From Palaemon carinicauda (Eukaryota > Arthropoda > Malacostraca > Decapoda > Palaemonidae), in NCBI RefSeq assembly GCF_036898095.1, contig NC_090729.1, positions 72,123,524-72,187,523 of the forward strand: 64,000 nt of DNA. Reading direction: 5' to 3'. The translations under genes were made by a program, and so were the position numbers. Each line of letters starts with the position of its first letter. The stretch's first letter is position 1. This document shows positions 21,653-32,739 of the stretch, one piece after another. The notes under the pieces are model-generated. The model did no database searches and was not told the DNA's origin. It saw nothing but the letters and a program-made list of their open reading frames with translations.

Positions 21653-22192
21653 TTTTGTATACTTGTGCGTAGGTTGGTGTTTTTAATGGTTGTCTGAGGA
21701 CGTCAACTTGTGTACAGTTACCTCAGTCTAGTTAGATAATTTTTATCTACTTTGCAAGGTTAGGTGGTTGGTTTTGGTAAGGTTGCAGTTTTTTATATTG
21801 GGCAATAGGTAGTCCTGAAGTCTAGTCAGATTGTTGGTCTCACCTCGTTGACAGACTCGATTGAGTGTTTTCAGCACTGCAGGTCACATCCTGGCTGACA
21901 CTCCTAAGAGAAAGCAACTCAAGAGGCAGGAACCTTTGAAGTCAGCTACCTTAGCAGGTGAGGAATCAAGGTGTTTTTTATCCTACAACATTTTTGGTTG
22001 TTTCCCCAACGATGTTTACTGTCTATAACCCTCCTCCAAGTGTGTTAATCAGCTATGTATATATAACTGCCAGGTAAGTTCTATTCATAAAAATGGAGTT
22101 TTTTATGATAAAACAAAGTTTTATGAATACTTACCTGGCAGTTATATATACATTCGAAGGCCCACCCACCTCCCCTCAGGAGACAGGTCGGG
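21653..22192 (+). repeat. B 3' region with internal complementary region
   Basis: Non-coding after the YR. At about 22044-22130, CAGCTATGTATATATAACTG leads into CCAGGTAAGTTCTATTCATA and then TTTTATGATAAAACAAAG. These are the complements of the left and right ends fused. The block gives the exact left end of B (10206) and shows what its lost right end looked like. Confidence 0.78.
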
Positions 22193-22265
22193 CATAGATG
22201 AACTGAAGAACAGAAAACGGGAATGATTCCTCGTACCACCCTTTAACGGGTGTAACCACCCAACC

Positions 22266-22640
22266 ACCTGACTTTGTGGGGTTCCCTGACAGTGGATCTG
22301 TTCGCTACGGTGCTGAACACCAAGCTCCCGCTGTACTGCTCCCCAGTCCCGGACCCCAAGGCTCTCTGGCAAGATGCCTTCCAACAACGGTGGGACAACG
22401 TCAATGTGTACGCCTTTCCCCCGTTCTGTCTGATGAGGAGGGTACTCAACAAGACCAGAACATCGGTCAATCTCTCAATGACCTTGATAGCTCTGCTATG
22501 GCATCATGCAGAGTGGTTCCCGGACCTTCTGCAACTCCTCACGGAGATCCCGAGGGAGCTCCCTCCACGTCCGAGCTACTCAAACAACCACACTCCAACA
22601 TCTACCACAAAGCCGTAGTTTCGCTTCGGCTTCACGCTTG
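22266..22640 (+). pseudogene. D pol C-terminal fragment (MT-like domain)
   Basis: VDLFATVLNTKLPLYCSPVP, DAFQQRWDNVNVYAFPPF and LIALLWHHAEWF identify the MT-like domain. Near 22560 a 1-nt shift moves the tail (ELLKQPHSNIYHKA...AWRLSS) to the next frame. RT and RNase H are absent: the left side is B's terminal repeat. Confidence 0.75.
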
Positions 22641-22697
22641 GAGACTATCCAGCATCTCCTCACAGAGAGAGGATTTTTGTAACAGGTTGCGGAAAGG

Positions 22698-23684
22698 ATG
22701 TCTGGCCACCTGCGCAAGTCATCCGCAGGAGTCTACCTGGCGAAGTGGCGAGTTTTCTGTGGTTGGTGCCGTGGAAGGGGTATCTCTCCCCTCGATGCCA
22801 CTTTACCAGCAATAGCGGAGTTCCTCGTTTATCTGCGGGAAGAAATGCGCCTTTCAGTCTCGGCAGTGAAAGGCTATCGCTCAGCCTTACGTCTTGCCTT
22901 CAGGCTCAAAGGAATGGACATTTCTTTCTCGCTGGAACTGTCTCTTCTCATACGGAGTTATGAACTTTCCTGCCCTCAGTCGGAAGTGAGAGCTCCTCCA
23001 TGGAACGTGGTTCGAGTTCTCAGGTCTCTTAAGAGACCTCCCTACGAACCATTACGCCAGGCTTCTGATCGCCACCTTACCTGGAAGACGGTGTTCCTGC
23101 TAGCTTTGGCCTCGGCCAAGCGAGTCAGCGAACTTCATGGTCTCTCCTACGACGTCGCCCATTCAAAGGGATGGGGGGAGGTAACGTTCAGCTTCGTCCC
23201 TGAGTTTGTGGCTAAGACTCAGAACCCGGGAGTGCCGGACCCAAGGTTCGACTCTTTCCAGGTTTCGAGTCTCCGTTCTGTAACAGATGACCCAGACCAT
23301 CTCCTACTGTGCCCAGTCAGGAGTCTGAGGTTGTATCTGAAAAGAACAGCTGCAGTCCGCCCCCAGGTGCAAGCGTTGTTCGTAAGCACCGGGGAAACGA
23401 AGAGGAGGGTCACCAGGAATACCATCTCAGCCTGGATTCGTAAGGTAATCCATCTGGCTTTGAATCCTGACCCTCCTCCGTCATGTCGTCCTAGGGCGCA
23501 CGACGTCAGGGGCGTGGCTACGTCCCTGGCCTTCAAGAAGAACTTTTCGGTGACGCAGGTCCTGCAAGCTGGGGTGTGGAAGCATCAGACCACCTTCACG
23601 GCCCACTACCTGCAAGACGTGACCCACAGGAGGCTCGATACTTTTTCTATCGGCCCTGTGGTGGCTGCACAACAGCTGGTCTAA
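22698..23684 (+). CDS. D tyrosine recombinase (intact frame, 328 codons)
   Basis: Uninterrupted frame with an ATG at 22698; the true start may lie upstream in the pol overlap. N-terminal core-binding domain: SSAGVYLAKWRVFCGWC, AVKGYRSALRLAFRLKGMDI. Catalytic domain: ASAKRVSELHGLS (Arg I), LLCPVRSLRLYLKRT, AHDVRGVATSLAF (His-x2-Arg), GVWKHQTTF (Trp/His position) and AHYLQDV (Tyr). All five expected positions are present, so the reading frame looks intact although the element around it is dismembered. It belongs to a different DIRS family from A, B, C and E, shared with F and K. Confidence 0.85.
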   Translation: MSGHLRKSSAGVYLAKWRVFCGWCRGRGISPLDATLPAIAEFLVYLREEMRLSVSAVKGYRSALRLAFRLKGMDISFSLELSLLIRSYELSCPQSEVRAPPWNVVRVLRSLKRPPYEPLRQASDRHLTWKTVFLLALASAKRVSELHGLSYDVAHSKGWGEVTFSFVPEFVAKTQNPGVPDPRFDSFQVSSLRSVTDDPDHLLLCPVRSLRLYLKRTAAVRPQVQALFVSTGETKRRVTRNTISAWIRKVIHLALNPDPPPSCRPRAHDVRGVATSLAFKKNFSVTQVLQAGVWKHQTTFTAHYLQDVTHRRLDTFSIGPVVAAQQLV

Positions 23685-24240
23685 CCTCAGGCTCCTTATT
23701 GGACAAGTAGCAGAAGGTTGAGGGCATTGTTATCCGGTTTTAGTCTGTGTGAATGAAAAGATCTGTCTGGCCCTTTTCTTTTCTTCTTCCTCTCCTCCCT
23801 TAGAGAGAAACAGCATCCTGGGTCCTTTGCATAGCTGACCTCAAACCTCTACAGGTAATCCATGCTTCCTTGTGTTCCTAGTATTAAGTTGTAATACTGT
23901 CATGTCCCCATACCCTGACGAGGTGGTATTGGGAGAGTGCTAGCCTAGATTTCCATCTGAAGAACTCCAGGTCAACTTCCTAGGACGAGTCACTGCTCAC
24001 CTTCACATACAGCTTACGTAGGCCGCAGCAGTCTCACAACTGCCTGCGAGATGTAGGGGCCCCTCGACCCCTGAGTTCTTTTAATAGACTCGGGTTCGGG
24101 GCCCAGGGCAAGCCAAAGCCAGTATGGCAGAGGACTTACCTCCCTTCCTAAGGGTTAAGTCACCCCATGTAAATAGCGTGGTTTGTATTTCAGTTACGGA
24201 AAAAATGACAAATTTGTAGATAATTTGTATTTTTCCTAAC
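23685..24240 (+). other. D 3' non-coding region
   Basis: Contains TAAATAGCGTGGTTTGTATT and the complementary-region junction near 24205-24215. A parallel, diverged copy is present in F at about 34970-35470 (shared GGACAAGTAGCAGAAGGTTG, CATACCCTGACGAGGTGGTA). No gene. Confidence 0.65.
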
Positions 24241-24627
24241 TATACAAACATTAGCTTTTTCAATATTTAACTTAGCCGGTGATTATAATAGCTGCAACTC
24301 TGTTGCTCGACAGAAAAACTCTACGTAAAAATTCGCCAGCGATCGCTACACAGGTAGGGGGTGTACTCAACAGCGCCATCTGTCGTTCAGATACCCTTTA
24401 CTCATTGTAAACAAAGAACTCAATTTTCTCTCTGTCGGGCTACCGGCAAGACCTACTAATTCGCTGTTGCTAACTGGATTTGTTTTCACAACTATTTGGT
24501 GAAGTACACTATTCTAGTTTTGAGCTTTCGCTATGCAGGTGTTTTATCTTCATCTTAAAACTTGAACTCGTTTTGGATAGATTTAATTATGGTGACAAAG
24601 AGAGTATGGACTTTCTTTCACTTTTAA

Positions 24628-25620
24628 ATGGCCGACCCTTCCCTTAGACGGAAGTGTGTTTAGGCTTTTAGTAATTATCTTATCACGTTATAGATTTTCC
24701 TATATATATTTTATATCTCTCCGCCTTTATTAGGCCTCTTCGATTAACTTTCCATTTTTTTATAAACATATAAAAATAAATTTTAATGCTTTGTTTATAT
24801 AGACCTTTCCTGAGAGTAGGCGGTCCTAACTTGGAAACCGAAGTTATTCAACGTTGAGCCCTTTATATCGTCTTTAGCTTTTAAAGAGCTAAGGATTTAA
24901 AACTTTTTAAATGTAATTTTTTATGAAAGAATTTCTTTGATAGTCTTCGTACTGTTTTCAAAGATGAACTAACGTTTAGTTTTTTATGCTACGCAGTTGT
25001 TGACGTTCAACATGCGCTCTATCGTTACGATAGAGAGAGAGTGTATCACGGTTTCACTTTGCAGTAAGAGTAAATCGATTCTGACGTTTTGTTCATTCTT
25101 TCTTAGCTTAAATGTTTTAAATTCTAATTTAAAGGAACTTTTTATTTGAAAAACCTTTCAGGTTTTTCCTTTAGTCAAATAACATGTTTTTTTTTTGACG
25201 ATATATAATTGGGCTCTTCTCTTAGGTGCGAAATCAAGAGAGAAAGAGAGAGAGAGATAGAGACGGAGGGAGAGAAAGGAGAGAAAACGTTCCGTTCAAG
25301 CGGGTAACGTTGTTCTCGTGTTACTCACGTCCCTAGTCGCTGTACGGGGAGGAAGGATAAAACGTTTTTAGGTTTTTATTCTCGTCCCCAGGCTATGTGC
25401 GGTGAGAGATTGAAAACGTAGTTATATGAACTAATGTTTAGTCTCTTTCCCAGCCACTGATTTTTCTTTTTATCTTAAAATATGTTTTCTGTTTTTTGCT
25501 GGTATTATGAGCTTGCATTATACGACTAATTTCGCAATTACTACCTTTTAATGAAGGGTAGAATTGCGTGTTTCAGGTAGAAATAAGTGCAAAACAGAAA
25601 ATCGAAGTGATAAAGTGATA
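24628..25620 (+). other. E leader/intron-like spacer after MADPSL
   Basis: An ATG at 24628 begins MADPSLRRKCV and hits a stop. About 0.95 kb of non-coding DNA, homologous to C 11320-12400, follows. Shared landmarks: CCTAACTTGGAAACCGAAGT, the ATGCTACGCAGTT block and a GA-rich tract at 25235-25290. Gag-like coding resumes near 25640. E lacks about 50 bp just before the junction that C has. Confidence 0.5.
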
Positions 25621-27829
25621 TGCGCAAAGTGTTACAGTGTTGCGTCCGAGGCGCAAAGTGTTACAGTGTTGCGTCCGAGGGTTCGTCTGTTCGTGCCTGT
25701 CGTTCACCTAGTCCGGGACATCTTACAAGCTCCCAAGCCCAGGGGAGAAGTAATGTCAAACGACTTATGGGTTCGAGAGGCCTTGACCAACGAACAGACG
25801 TTTTCCCTCTATGGTATCGGGTGTATCTTACCAAGATCTCCCCTACCATAAGACGAGAGAGACGTTGTTTCTCCTTGCCATCCGTAGGCTTTTCGCATAA
25901 GAAACCTGTCACAAGGTTTCGGAGCCCTTAAGCGAAAGTCAGTCCTTTCAGGACAGGTCCAGCGTCCTGGTTACAGCCATGAGGACAGCTCTGACCCTAT
26001 GCAGTCATCGGATAACTGCTCGCCGCCTAACAAAAGCGTAACACAGACTCCGAGAGTCTTTTTTTGTAGGCAAAGTGTTGCGGTCACAGACGTTACCCTC
26101 GTCTATTACCACAACCATTTCCGTTGATCCTTAAGGGGTTGTATGGCAAAACATGCAGTATATGCTTGCCTCCCTTATGGAAGACTATTCTGCCGATTAG
26201 TCCGTTGAGTCTAGCCGTTTATCTCATCGATATCCTGGCTTTCAGCCAACCTAACGTTCCTTTGTGCTTACTGTTGACGTTGGCGTAGCTTAGTCACGTC
26301 AGTCAGGTTGTTTAGAACCACACTCGATGCGGTCTCGTGTGGTTTTTCAGCCGCATTTGGACGTTAGGCCACTGGCTGATGCTCCTGTTGACGTTCAAGA
26401 CGTTCACTAACAATCGGAGTTGACTTGTTTTGACGCTGTGCGTCAACCTCCGCATTCTAGAGTTGTTTTGACTGCTCAGTCTAGGCAGTCAAAGCAGTCT
26501 CGAGTGGACGCACCTCACGCACCTGTTGTGGTTGACAGTTCAGTTGTTGACAGTTCACAGACTGTCAAGCAGTTACATGACGTTGCGTTCTGGTCCGCTA
26601 CTAATGCTCCAGTGAGAGACTCAGCTTTTATCGGACAAGGTTCCTGTAGATGAGGAAGTTGCTGTTCTCCCTTCTACTGATATTCCCTTGAGGACTCTGT
26701 CAGATGGAGAGGAGCCTAAAGCTGCTTAGCCTCCTATGGACTTTAATTAAATCATGATGATTTTTTTAAGGATCTTCGTCCGGATCTTTTTGTAACTGCT
26801 GCTCCTCGTTCGCCTAAACGTCAGAGCTTACACTAGGCCTAGCTACTTCGAAGCCGTTGTTTTTAAGCTAGTGCTCTCTCGCTCTCCTAGAGAGCGTTAC
26901 GTTGGCTAGGCGACTGGTTTTTCACCAGGAGGAGTTTGGGGGATACAGCCTTTGCTTTCCCTTCTTTTAAACTGGTTTATAGAGCGAGAGTCTGATATGA
27001 CACGAGAGAAGTTCTCGGCTTGGGAGTTCATGCCTCTGCCCATATAGACTTCTCAGTTCTGGTAGACTCTCCCTGGCGCCTAGCCAGGAGACGCTCCAAG
27101 TTGTTTACAGGTCAACTTCACAGCTGTTGTCGAGCCTTTGAAGTTTTGCTGTACTATTATGTCAAGCATAACAAGGCTTTCAGGGATGGTAAACGGTTCC
27201 GCCTCAGTCGCTAACCCCGTCTGTTGCCACACCTGCTCCCGTAGACCCTAAATGGGCTTTGCTGCAAGACATGCAGTCCAAGCTTGCGTCCTTGATAGAG
27301 GACTTAAATGCGGAGAAGATCCTTCTGGCCAACAACCTTCCAACCGGTCGGTTGTGCGCCCTGTTGACGCGGAGGTAACCTACTCGCGTCTGCCAGTTGA
27401 GGTGGTTACTCCACCGATGCGACCCAGTGTGGGTTGCCAGCCGCACGTTGACATTAAGCGACGCTCGGAGGTGGTTTTTGACGTTCAGGACGTTCAACAA
27501 CCAGCAGAGGTGACTTGTTTTGACGCAGTGCGTCAACCTCAGCAACCCGGTAGGGTGTTGACTGCACAACCCAGACGGTCTAGACAGTCTCGGGTTGACG
27601 CTGTGCTTCCTCGTGCACCCATGGTTGTTGACAGTTCACAGACTGTGCAGCAGTTCCATGATATTGCGTCCGGCTCCGTCACGCATCCACCAGTGCGACC
27701 GGATTCAGCGAGCCAGACGTTGCCCACTCCGTTGCCGTTTCCTCATCAGTTTCGGATGAGGAACCCTCTGTTGAGGACGTTGCTGAACAACAAGACGATC
27801 AGCCCCCAGCCCTGCTATCCATCCAGAAG
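25621..27829 (+). pseudogene. E gag region, rearranged with internal duplication
   Basis: A first gag copy (25640-27190) has VRACRSPSPGHLTSSQAQ, a GTTGAC/CAGTC-rich linker, and the conserved core (GLGVHASAHIDFSVLVDSP). A second linker copy from another element follows (27200-27800): 27330-27720 parallels 26080-26640, sharing GACTTGTTTTGACGC, GTTGACAGTTCACAGACTGT and CAGTCTCG blocks. Gag then joins directly to post-RT pol at about 27829. A 32-nt direct duplication (CGCAAAGTGTTACAGTGTTG...) lies at 25622-25685. Confidence 0.7.
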
Positions 27830-28960
27830 ATGCTGAAGAAGGAACGCTGCTCAGTCAGGCTGTGGATGAGTCTGGTAGGGACACTGTCATCCGTGGATCA
27901 ATTTGTGTCACTAGGAAGACTACACCTCCGTCCTCTTCAATACCATCTAGCTTTTCACTGGAAAAAGGACAAGACGCTAGAAGCGGTCTCGATCCCGGTT
28001 TCCGAAAAGATAAAGTCTTGTCTGACTTGGTGAAAGGACAATATCAACCTAAGAGAGGGTCTTCCCCTGGCTGTTCAGACTCCCAACCACGTTCTCTTCT
28101 CGGACGCATCGGACGTAGACTGGGGTGCGACATTAGACGGTCGGGAATGCTCGGGGATATGGAACTCGAGTCAAAGGACAATGCATTTCAACTGCAAGGA
28201 GCTACTGGCAGTACGTCTGGCCCGGAAAAGCTTCAGGTCTCTCCTTCAAGGCAAAGTGGTGGAGGTGAACTCGGACAACACCACGGCTTTGGCGTACATC
28301 TCCAAGCAAGGAGGGACCTACTCTCTGACGTTGTACGAGATCGCAAGGGACCTGCTCACCTGGTCAAAAGGTCTAAACATATCACTAGTAACGAGGTTCA
28401 TCCAAGGCAACTTGAATGTCATGGCAGATTGTCTCAGTCGGAAGGGACAAATAATTCCAACAGAATGGACCCTCCACAAGGATGTATGCAAGAGACTTTG
28501 GGCCACCTGGGGCCAGCCAACCATAGATCTCTTCGCAACCTCGATGACCAAGAGGCTCCCAATATTTTGCTCTCCAATCCCGGACCCAGCAGCAGTTCAT
28601 ATAGATGCCTTTCTCCTAGATTGGTCACATCTAGATCTATATGCATTCCCTCCGTTCAAGATTGTCAACAAGGTACTGCAGAAGTTCGCCTCTCACGAAG
28701 GGACAAGGTTGACGCTAGTTGCTCCCCTCTGGCCCGCGAGAGAATGGTTCACCGAGGTACTTCGATGGCTAGTAGACGTTCCCAGAACACTTCCCCTAAG
28801 GGTGGACCTTCTACGTCAGCCACACGTAAAGAAGGTACACCAAGGCCTCCACGCTCTTCATCTGACTGCCTTCAGACTATCGAAAGACTCTCGAGAGCTA
28901 GAGGCTTTTCGAAGGAGGCAGCCAGAGCGATTGCTAGAGCAAGGAGAACATCCACCCTTA
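27829..28960 (+). pseudogene. E pol without RT: RNase H and MT-like
   Basis: Starts at the post-RT connection (LKKERCSVRLWMSLVGTLSS), so the whole palm with YLDDW is absent. RNase H: FSDASDVDWGATLDG, CKELLAVRLA, NSDNTTALAYISK, VMADCLSRKG. The MT-like domain: IDLFATSM, DAFLLDWSHLDLYAFPPF, APLWPAREWF. The tail LLRQPHVKKVHQ...FRRRQP leads into the YR overlap. The frame is open for 280 codons from 28181. RNase H plus MT-like domain may survive only because they overlap the frame upstream of the YR. Confidence 0.85.
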
Positions 28961-29935
28961 GAGTCTACCAATCGAAGTGGGAAATCTTCCGAAACTGGTG
29001 CAAGTCAGTATCCGTATCCTTGACCAGTACCTCTGTAACTCAAATAGCTGACTTCCTCTTATATCTGAGGAAAGAACGATCTCTTTCAGCTCTCACTATC
29101 AAGGGTTACAGAAGCATGTTGGAATCAGTCTTCCATCACAGAGGCTTAGATCTTTCCAACAATAAAGATCTACAGGACCTCCTTAAGTCTTTTGAGACCA
29201 CGAAGGAGCGTCGTTTGGTTACACCTGGTTGGAATTTAGACGTGGTACTAAGATTCCTTATGTCAGACAGGTTCGAGCCGCTACAATCAGCCTCCCTGAA
29301 AGATCTCACCTTAAAGACTCTTTTCCTGGTATGCTTAGCCACAGCTAAAAGAGTCAGTGAGATTCACGCCTTCAGCAAGAACATCGGATTCTCATCTGAA
29401 ACGGCTACATGTTCTCTACAACTTGGTTTTCTAGCCAAAAACGAGCTGCCTTCTCGACCTTGGCCAAAATCGTTCGATATTCCAAGCTTATCGTATGGTT
29501 GGAAATGAACTAGAAAGAGTCTTATGCCCTGTAAGAGCTCTTAAGTTCTATTTAAAACGAACTAAACCTTTACGAGGCCCGTCTGAAGCTTTATGGTGTT
29601 CAGTTAAGAAACCATCTTTGCCTATGTCAAAGAATGCTTTATCCTATTTTATCAGACTGTTAATACAAGAAGCTCATTCCCATCTGAATGAGGAAGACCA
29701 AGCTTTGCTGAAGGTAAGGACACACGAAGTTAGAGCTGTCGCAACTTCCGTGGCCTTTAAACAAAATAGATCTCTGCGAAGTATAATCGACGCAACCTAT
29801 TGGAAAAGCAAGTCAGTGTTCGCGTCTTTTTATCTTAAGGATGTCCAGTCTCTTTACGAGAACTGCTACACTCTGGGACCATTCGTAGCAACGAGTGCAG
29901 TAGTGGGTGAGGGCTCAACCACTACAATTCCCTAA
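28800..29935 (+). pseudogene. E tyrosine recombinase (one frameshift)
   Basis: The frame is open from 27862 through the pol overlap to 29508: SDCLQTIERLSRARGFSKEA, YQSKWEIFRNWCKS, KGYRSMLESVF, WNLDVVLRFLMSD, TAKRVSEIHAF (Arg I). At about 29490 a 1-nt shift (compare C: LSEIVGNELE) moves it to 29495-29935, which supplies LCPVRALKFYLKRT, HEVRAVATS, YWKSKS and FYLKDV (Tyr). One indel is the sole lesion. Confidence 0.88.
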
Positions 29936-30472
29936 TTCCATAACCTTTTTAATCTTTCTCTTGAAATGTTTTTATTGTTTTTGGGTTGTCCGGAAGGCTA
30001 AGAAGCCTTTCGCATCCTAGTTGATTTGGCGGGTGGTCAAAGTCATTTCTTGAGAAGCGCCTAGATTAGAGGTTTTGATGAGGTCCTGTTGTATGGGTTG
30101 CAACCCTTGATACTTCAGCTCCTAGGGGTCGCTCAGCATCCTAAGAGGATCGCGAGGCTCCGTAAGGAAGACGTACTTAAAAAGGCAGAGTAATTGTTCA
30201 AGTCGACTTCCTTACCAGGTACCTATTTATTTTGTTTAGTTATTTTGATAACTTCTAAAATGAAATAAAAATTCTTAGCTCATATGATGGAAACATATTT
30301 TGCTGGTCTCTACCCACCCCCCTGGGTGTGAGTCAGATATTATAATCACCAGCTAAGTTAAATATTGAAAAATGTTATTTTGATAATAAAATAAATTTTT
30401 GAATATACTTACCCGGTGATTATAAATTAAAGGACCCTCCCTTCCTCCCCAATAAAGACACAGTGGACCGAG
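29936..30472 (+). repeat. E 3' region with internal complementary region
   Basis: The stretch from 29940 parallels C (shared GGCGGGTGGTCAAAGTCATT, GCATCCTAAGAGGATCGC, CTTCCTTACCAGGTACCT). 30345-30410 fuses the complements of the left and right ends (AAATATTGAAAAA joined to TGTTATTTTGATAAT). This places E's ends at about 24256 and 30667. Confidence 0.8.
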
Positions 30473-30667
30473 GAGAAAATTGAGTTCTTTGTTTACAATG
30501 AGTAATGGGTATCTGAACGACAGATGGCGCTGTTGAGTACACCCCCTACCTGTGTAGCGATCGCTGGCGAATTTTTACGTAGAGTTTTTCTGTCGAGCAA
30601 CAGAGTTGCAGCTATTATAATCACCGGGCAAGTATATTCAAAAATTTATTTTATTATCAAAATAACA

Positions 30668-30929
30668 TATTTACAGTTATGTGCCTGCCAGCCCTGTCCC
30701 CCAAGATAAGTCCTACCTCTAAGTAAAGTGAGCTATTCACCGGTGTGTGTGTGAGGGGGGAGGGGTAGCTAGCTACCCCTCCCTACCCCCCGCTAACTAG
30801 CGGTGGGGTAGGAAACCCTCATTAAAACTTTATGGCTCGTTATCGGCGGCGCCGAAGTAATTACCCCATGTAAATAGCTAAGGTTTGTATAGTTAGGGAA
30901 AATAGAAATTATCTACGAATTTGTCATTT
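30668..30929 (+). mobile_element. DIRS element D, right terminal repeat remainder
   Basis: Continues D after E: the CACCGGTGTGTGTGTGAGGG block, the CTAACTAGCGG motif and the end AATTTGTCATTT at 30929. It is the inverted counterpart of 9385 to about 9560. F gag resumes at the next base. Confidence 0.8.
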
Positions 30930-32700
30930 TAAGATGCTGTTTCTTCGTTCTTGTTGTGTGCCTTCGAAGCAGAGCTGTCCTGTTTATGCCTGGGGAGTCT
31001 GCTGTCGCCGCCGTCTCTCTAGGACATCGTCAGGGGCGTTCCCTTCTCTTAGAAGTTCCCCCGTGACTACTGTCAGCTCTTCAGTGCATTCTAGAACTAT
31101 AAAGAGGTTTGCCTCCTGGGTAGTTAGTTTACTTCCCTTCTTACCTTTCCCTGGTCCTTTGGCTGTTATGCACTTGGGGCGGAGCGATCGCCCTTGTAAC
31201 TTGCTCAAGGGGCTGAGCGGTTGCAAGGCTGGACCACGGTACTAGCGACTATGCTCTCGGGGCTGAGCGGTCGCTTCTGTAGCTACGCTCAAGGGGCTGA
31301 GCTGCAAGATCAGTCTAAGGGCTCCTCTTCGGAGGATCGCTCCTTTTGTCTCTTCTACGAAGTGTCTCCTCCCGTACGCGTGAGAGGACAATCACAGAGA
31401 CTCCTCTCCGGAGGATTGTTCCTGTTTACGTCAGTTGATCTCACGGCCCTTTGGGGCTCCATCACCAGTCTCTTCTACGAAGTGCTCACCTTTCTCGTTC
31501 GTGAGAGAGGCCACTCATAGAGACTCCTCTTCGGAGGATTGTTCCTGTTGAAACAGCTCGCTGTTCAGTCACTAACACTTCAGTGTTTAGTGACAGGGAA
31601 ACTTCGGTTTTTTTTTCCTTGACCCTTCGGGGTCTCGGAGCTTTAGTTACGCAGTTCCCTCGGGCTCTCGTAACTTTAGTCACTTCTACACTTTGGTGAT
31701 TAGTGACGGGGAAACTTTGGTTTCTCGTTGCGCTGACCCTTCGGGGTCTTGCAACAAATCCCCTCGGGGCCTCGCTACTCAGGCTACGTTAGACCTTTGG
31801 TCTCTCGTGCCCTCGGTGGACCTGCTGCCTGCTGTATCCGTTCCTGACTGCTGACGCGCTTTGGGCGCCCACGCTCCCCGTTATCCAACGGGCTCCTCAC
31901 TCCGGGGCAGGAGAGACTTTCTCACACCGTGAGTAAGTCCCTTAAGTGCCAGGTATCCCCTGCGTGCCAACGTTCCCTTGCGCGCTAGCGCTCGGCTGCT
32001 GTTCCTGCTGTTCCTGAGACTGCCTTCCAGAGACACCCTGTTCCAGTAATTCAATTAGGCTGCTACCAACGTTCCCAGCGCATTTGCGCTTATCGTTTGG
32101 GTTTCTGAGATAGCGCACAGGCGCTCACCAGCGGTTCAGCCTGCGGTGTCTCTAAGTCTCTTCTACGAAGGACACCTCTCCCGTTCGCGGGAAAGGTCCC
32201 TCACAGAGACCACTCCTCGGAGTGTTTAGCAGTACTTCAGTTGATCGTCGGCTCTGAAGCAGACCTCCTTGGTCCTCTTCAGGGGATTCCCTCCCTTTTA
32301 GTGACACATCCCAGTTCCTGATCTACGAGTTAGCTGATCCTTCAACCATGCGCGCTCTCTCCGACGATCTTCTGTTGCGTTCTAGACGCACAAGGGCCTA
32401 TGATCTTCACTCGCGCGTAAGAGCCGAAGATCGTCCGCCCGCGCGCAATCTTCGAGGCCCTTCCGCAATCGTCGAAGATCGTTAGCCGCCGATCTTCTGA
32501 TACGCGCAAGGCGTGCAAGCACCAAGGATCTTCATAACGCGCGTATGCGCTGAAGATCGTCCCGCACGCGATCGTCGACGGCCGTTAGCCGACGATCTTC
32601 GGATCCGACGCTAGCGACGATCTTCGTAATGCGCGTAAGTGCTGAAGATCGTTCCGTGCGCGAGATGGTTTCCTGCGCGCGACCATTGAGGCTCACGCGA
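30930..32700 (+). pseudogene. F gag, remainder (degraded)
   Basis: No long frame survives. 31190-31560 has repeated GGGGCTGAGCGGTCGC and CTCTTCTACGAAGTG units; 31580-31760 has CCCTTCGGGGTCTCG and AGTGACAGGGAAACTT units; 32340-32660 has alternating CGATCTTC / GAAGATCG blocks that in one frame read as RAEDR-type units. The layout suggests a repeat-rich gag linker as in B and E, but of different sequence. Assignment to gag rests on its place between the F Cys-motif fragment and F pol. Confidence 0.5.
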
Positions 32701-32739
32701 TCATCGCGTGGCCTTCCTTCTAAGGAAATTCTCTCTCAG

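Larger units (their letters stand above)
16550..22268 (+). mobile_element. DIRS element B, main body (gag to truncated right repeat)
   Basis: Resumes gag exactly after C. It carries the rest of gag, pol and YR, an internal complementary region (about 22044-22130) and the inner part of the right terminal repeat (22193-22268). The outer 92 bp or so of the right repeat (counterpart of 10206-10297) is missing: after CCCAACCACC the sequence switches to element D pol (CTGACTTTGTGGGG). Apart from C this is one of the best-preserved copies, with one gag frameshift, one pol stop and one YR stop. Confidence 0.88.
22266..24255 (+). mobile_element. DIRS element D, 3' part before E insertion
   Basis: Starts abruptly at CCTGACTTTGTGGGGTTCCC; the same sequence occurs inside intact-order pol in K (62688-62708), so D is truncated here. 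It carries the MT-like domain, complete YR, 3' region, internal complementary region (about 24175-24240, ends joined as CGGAAAAAATGAC) and the beginning of the right terminal repeat. E interrupts it at TTAGC/TATTT and it resumes at 30668. Confidence 0.8.
24256..30667 (+). mobile_element. DIRS element E, complete insertion inside D right repeat (RT-less)
   Basis: 6.4 kb with inverted terminal repeats (about 24256-24431 and 30473-30667; shared blocks GCGATCGCTACACAGGTAGG and CTGTCGTTCAGATACCC) and an internal complementary region at about 30345-30410. The target site, by comparison with F at 35503-35512, was TTAGC/TATTT. Its gag region is rearranged and the RT is entirely missing, so E is non-autonomous; RNase H, MT-like and YR are still readable. 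Confidence 0.92.
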
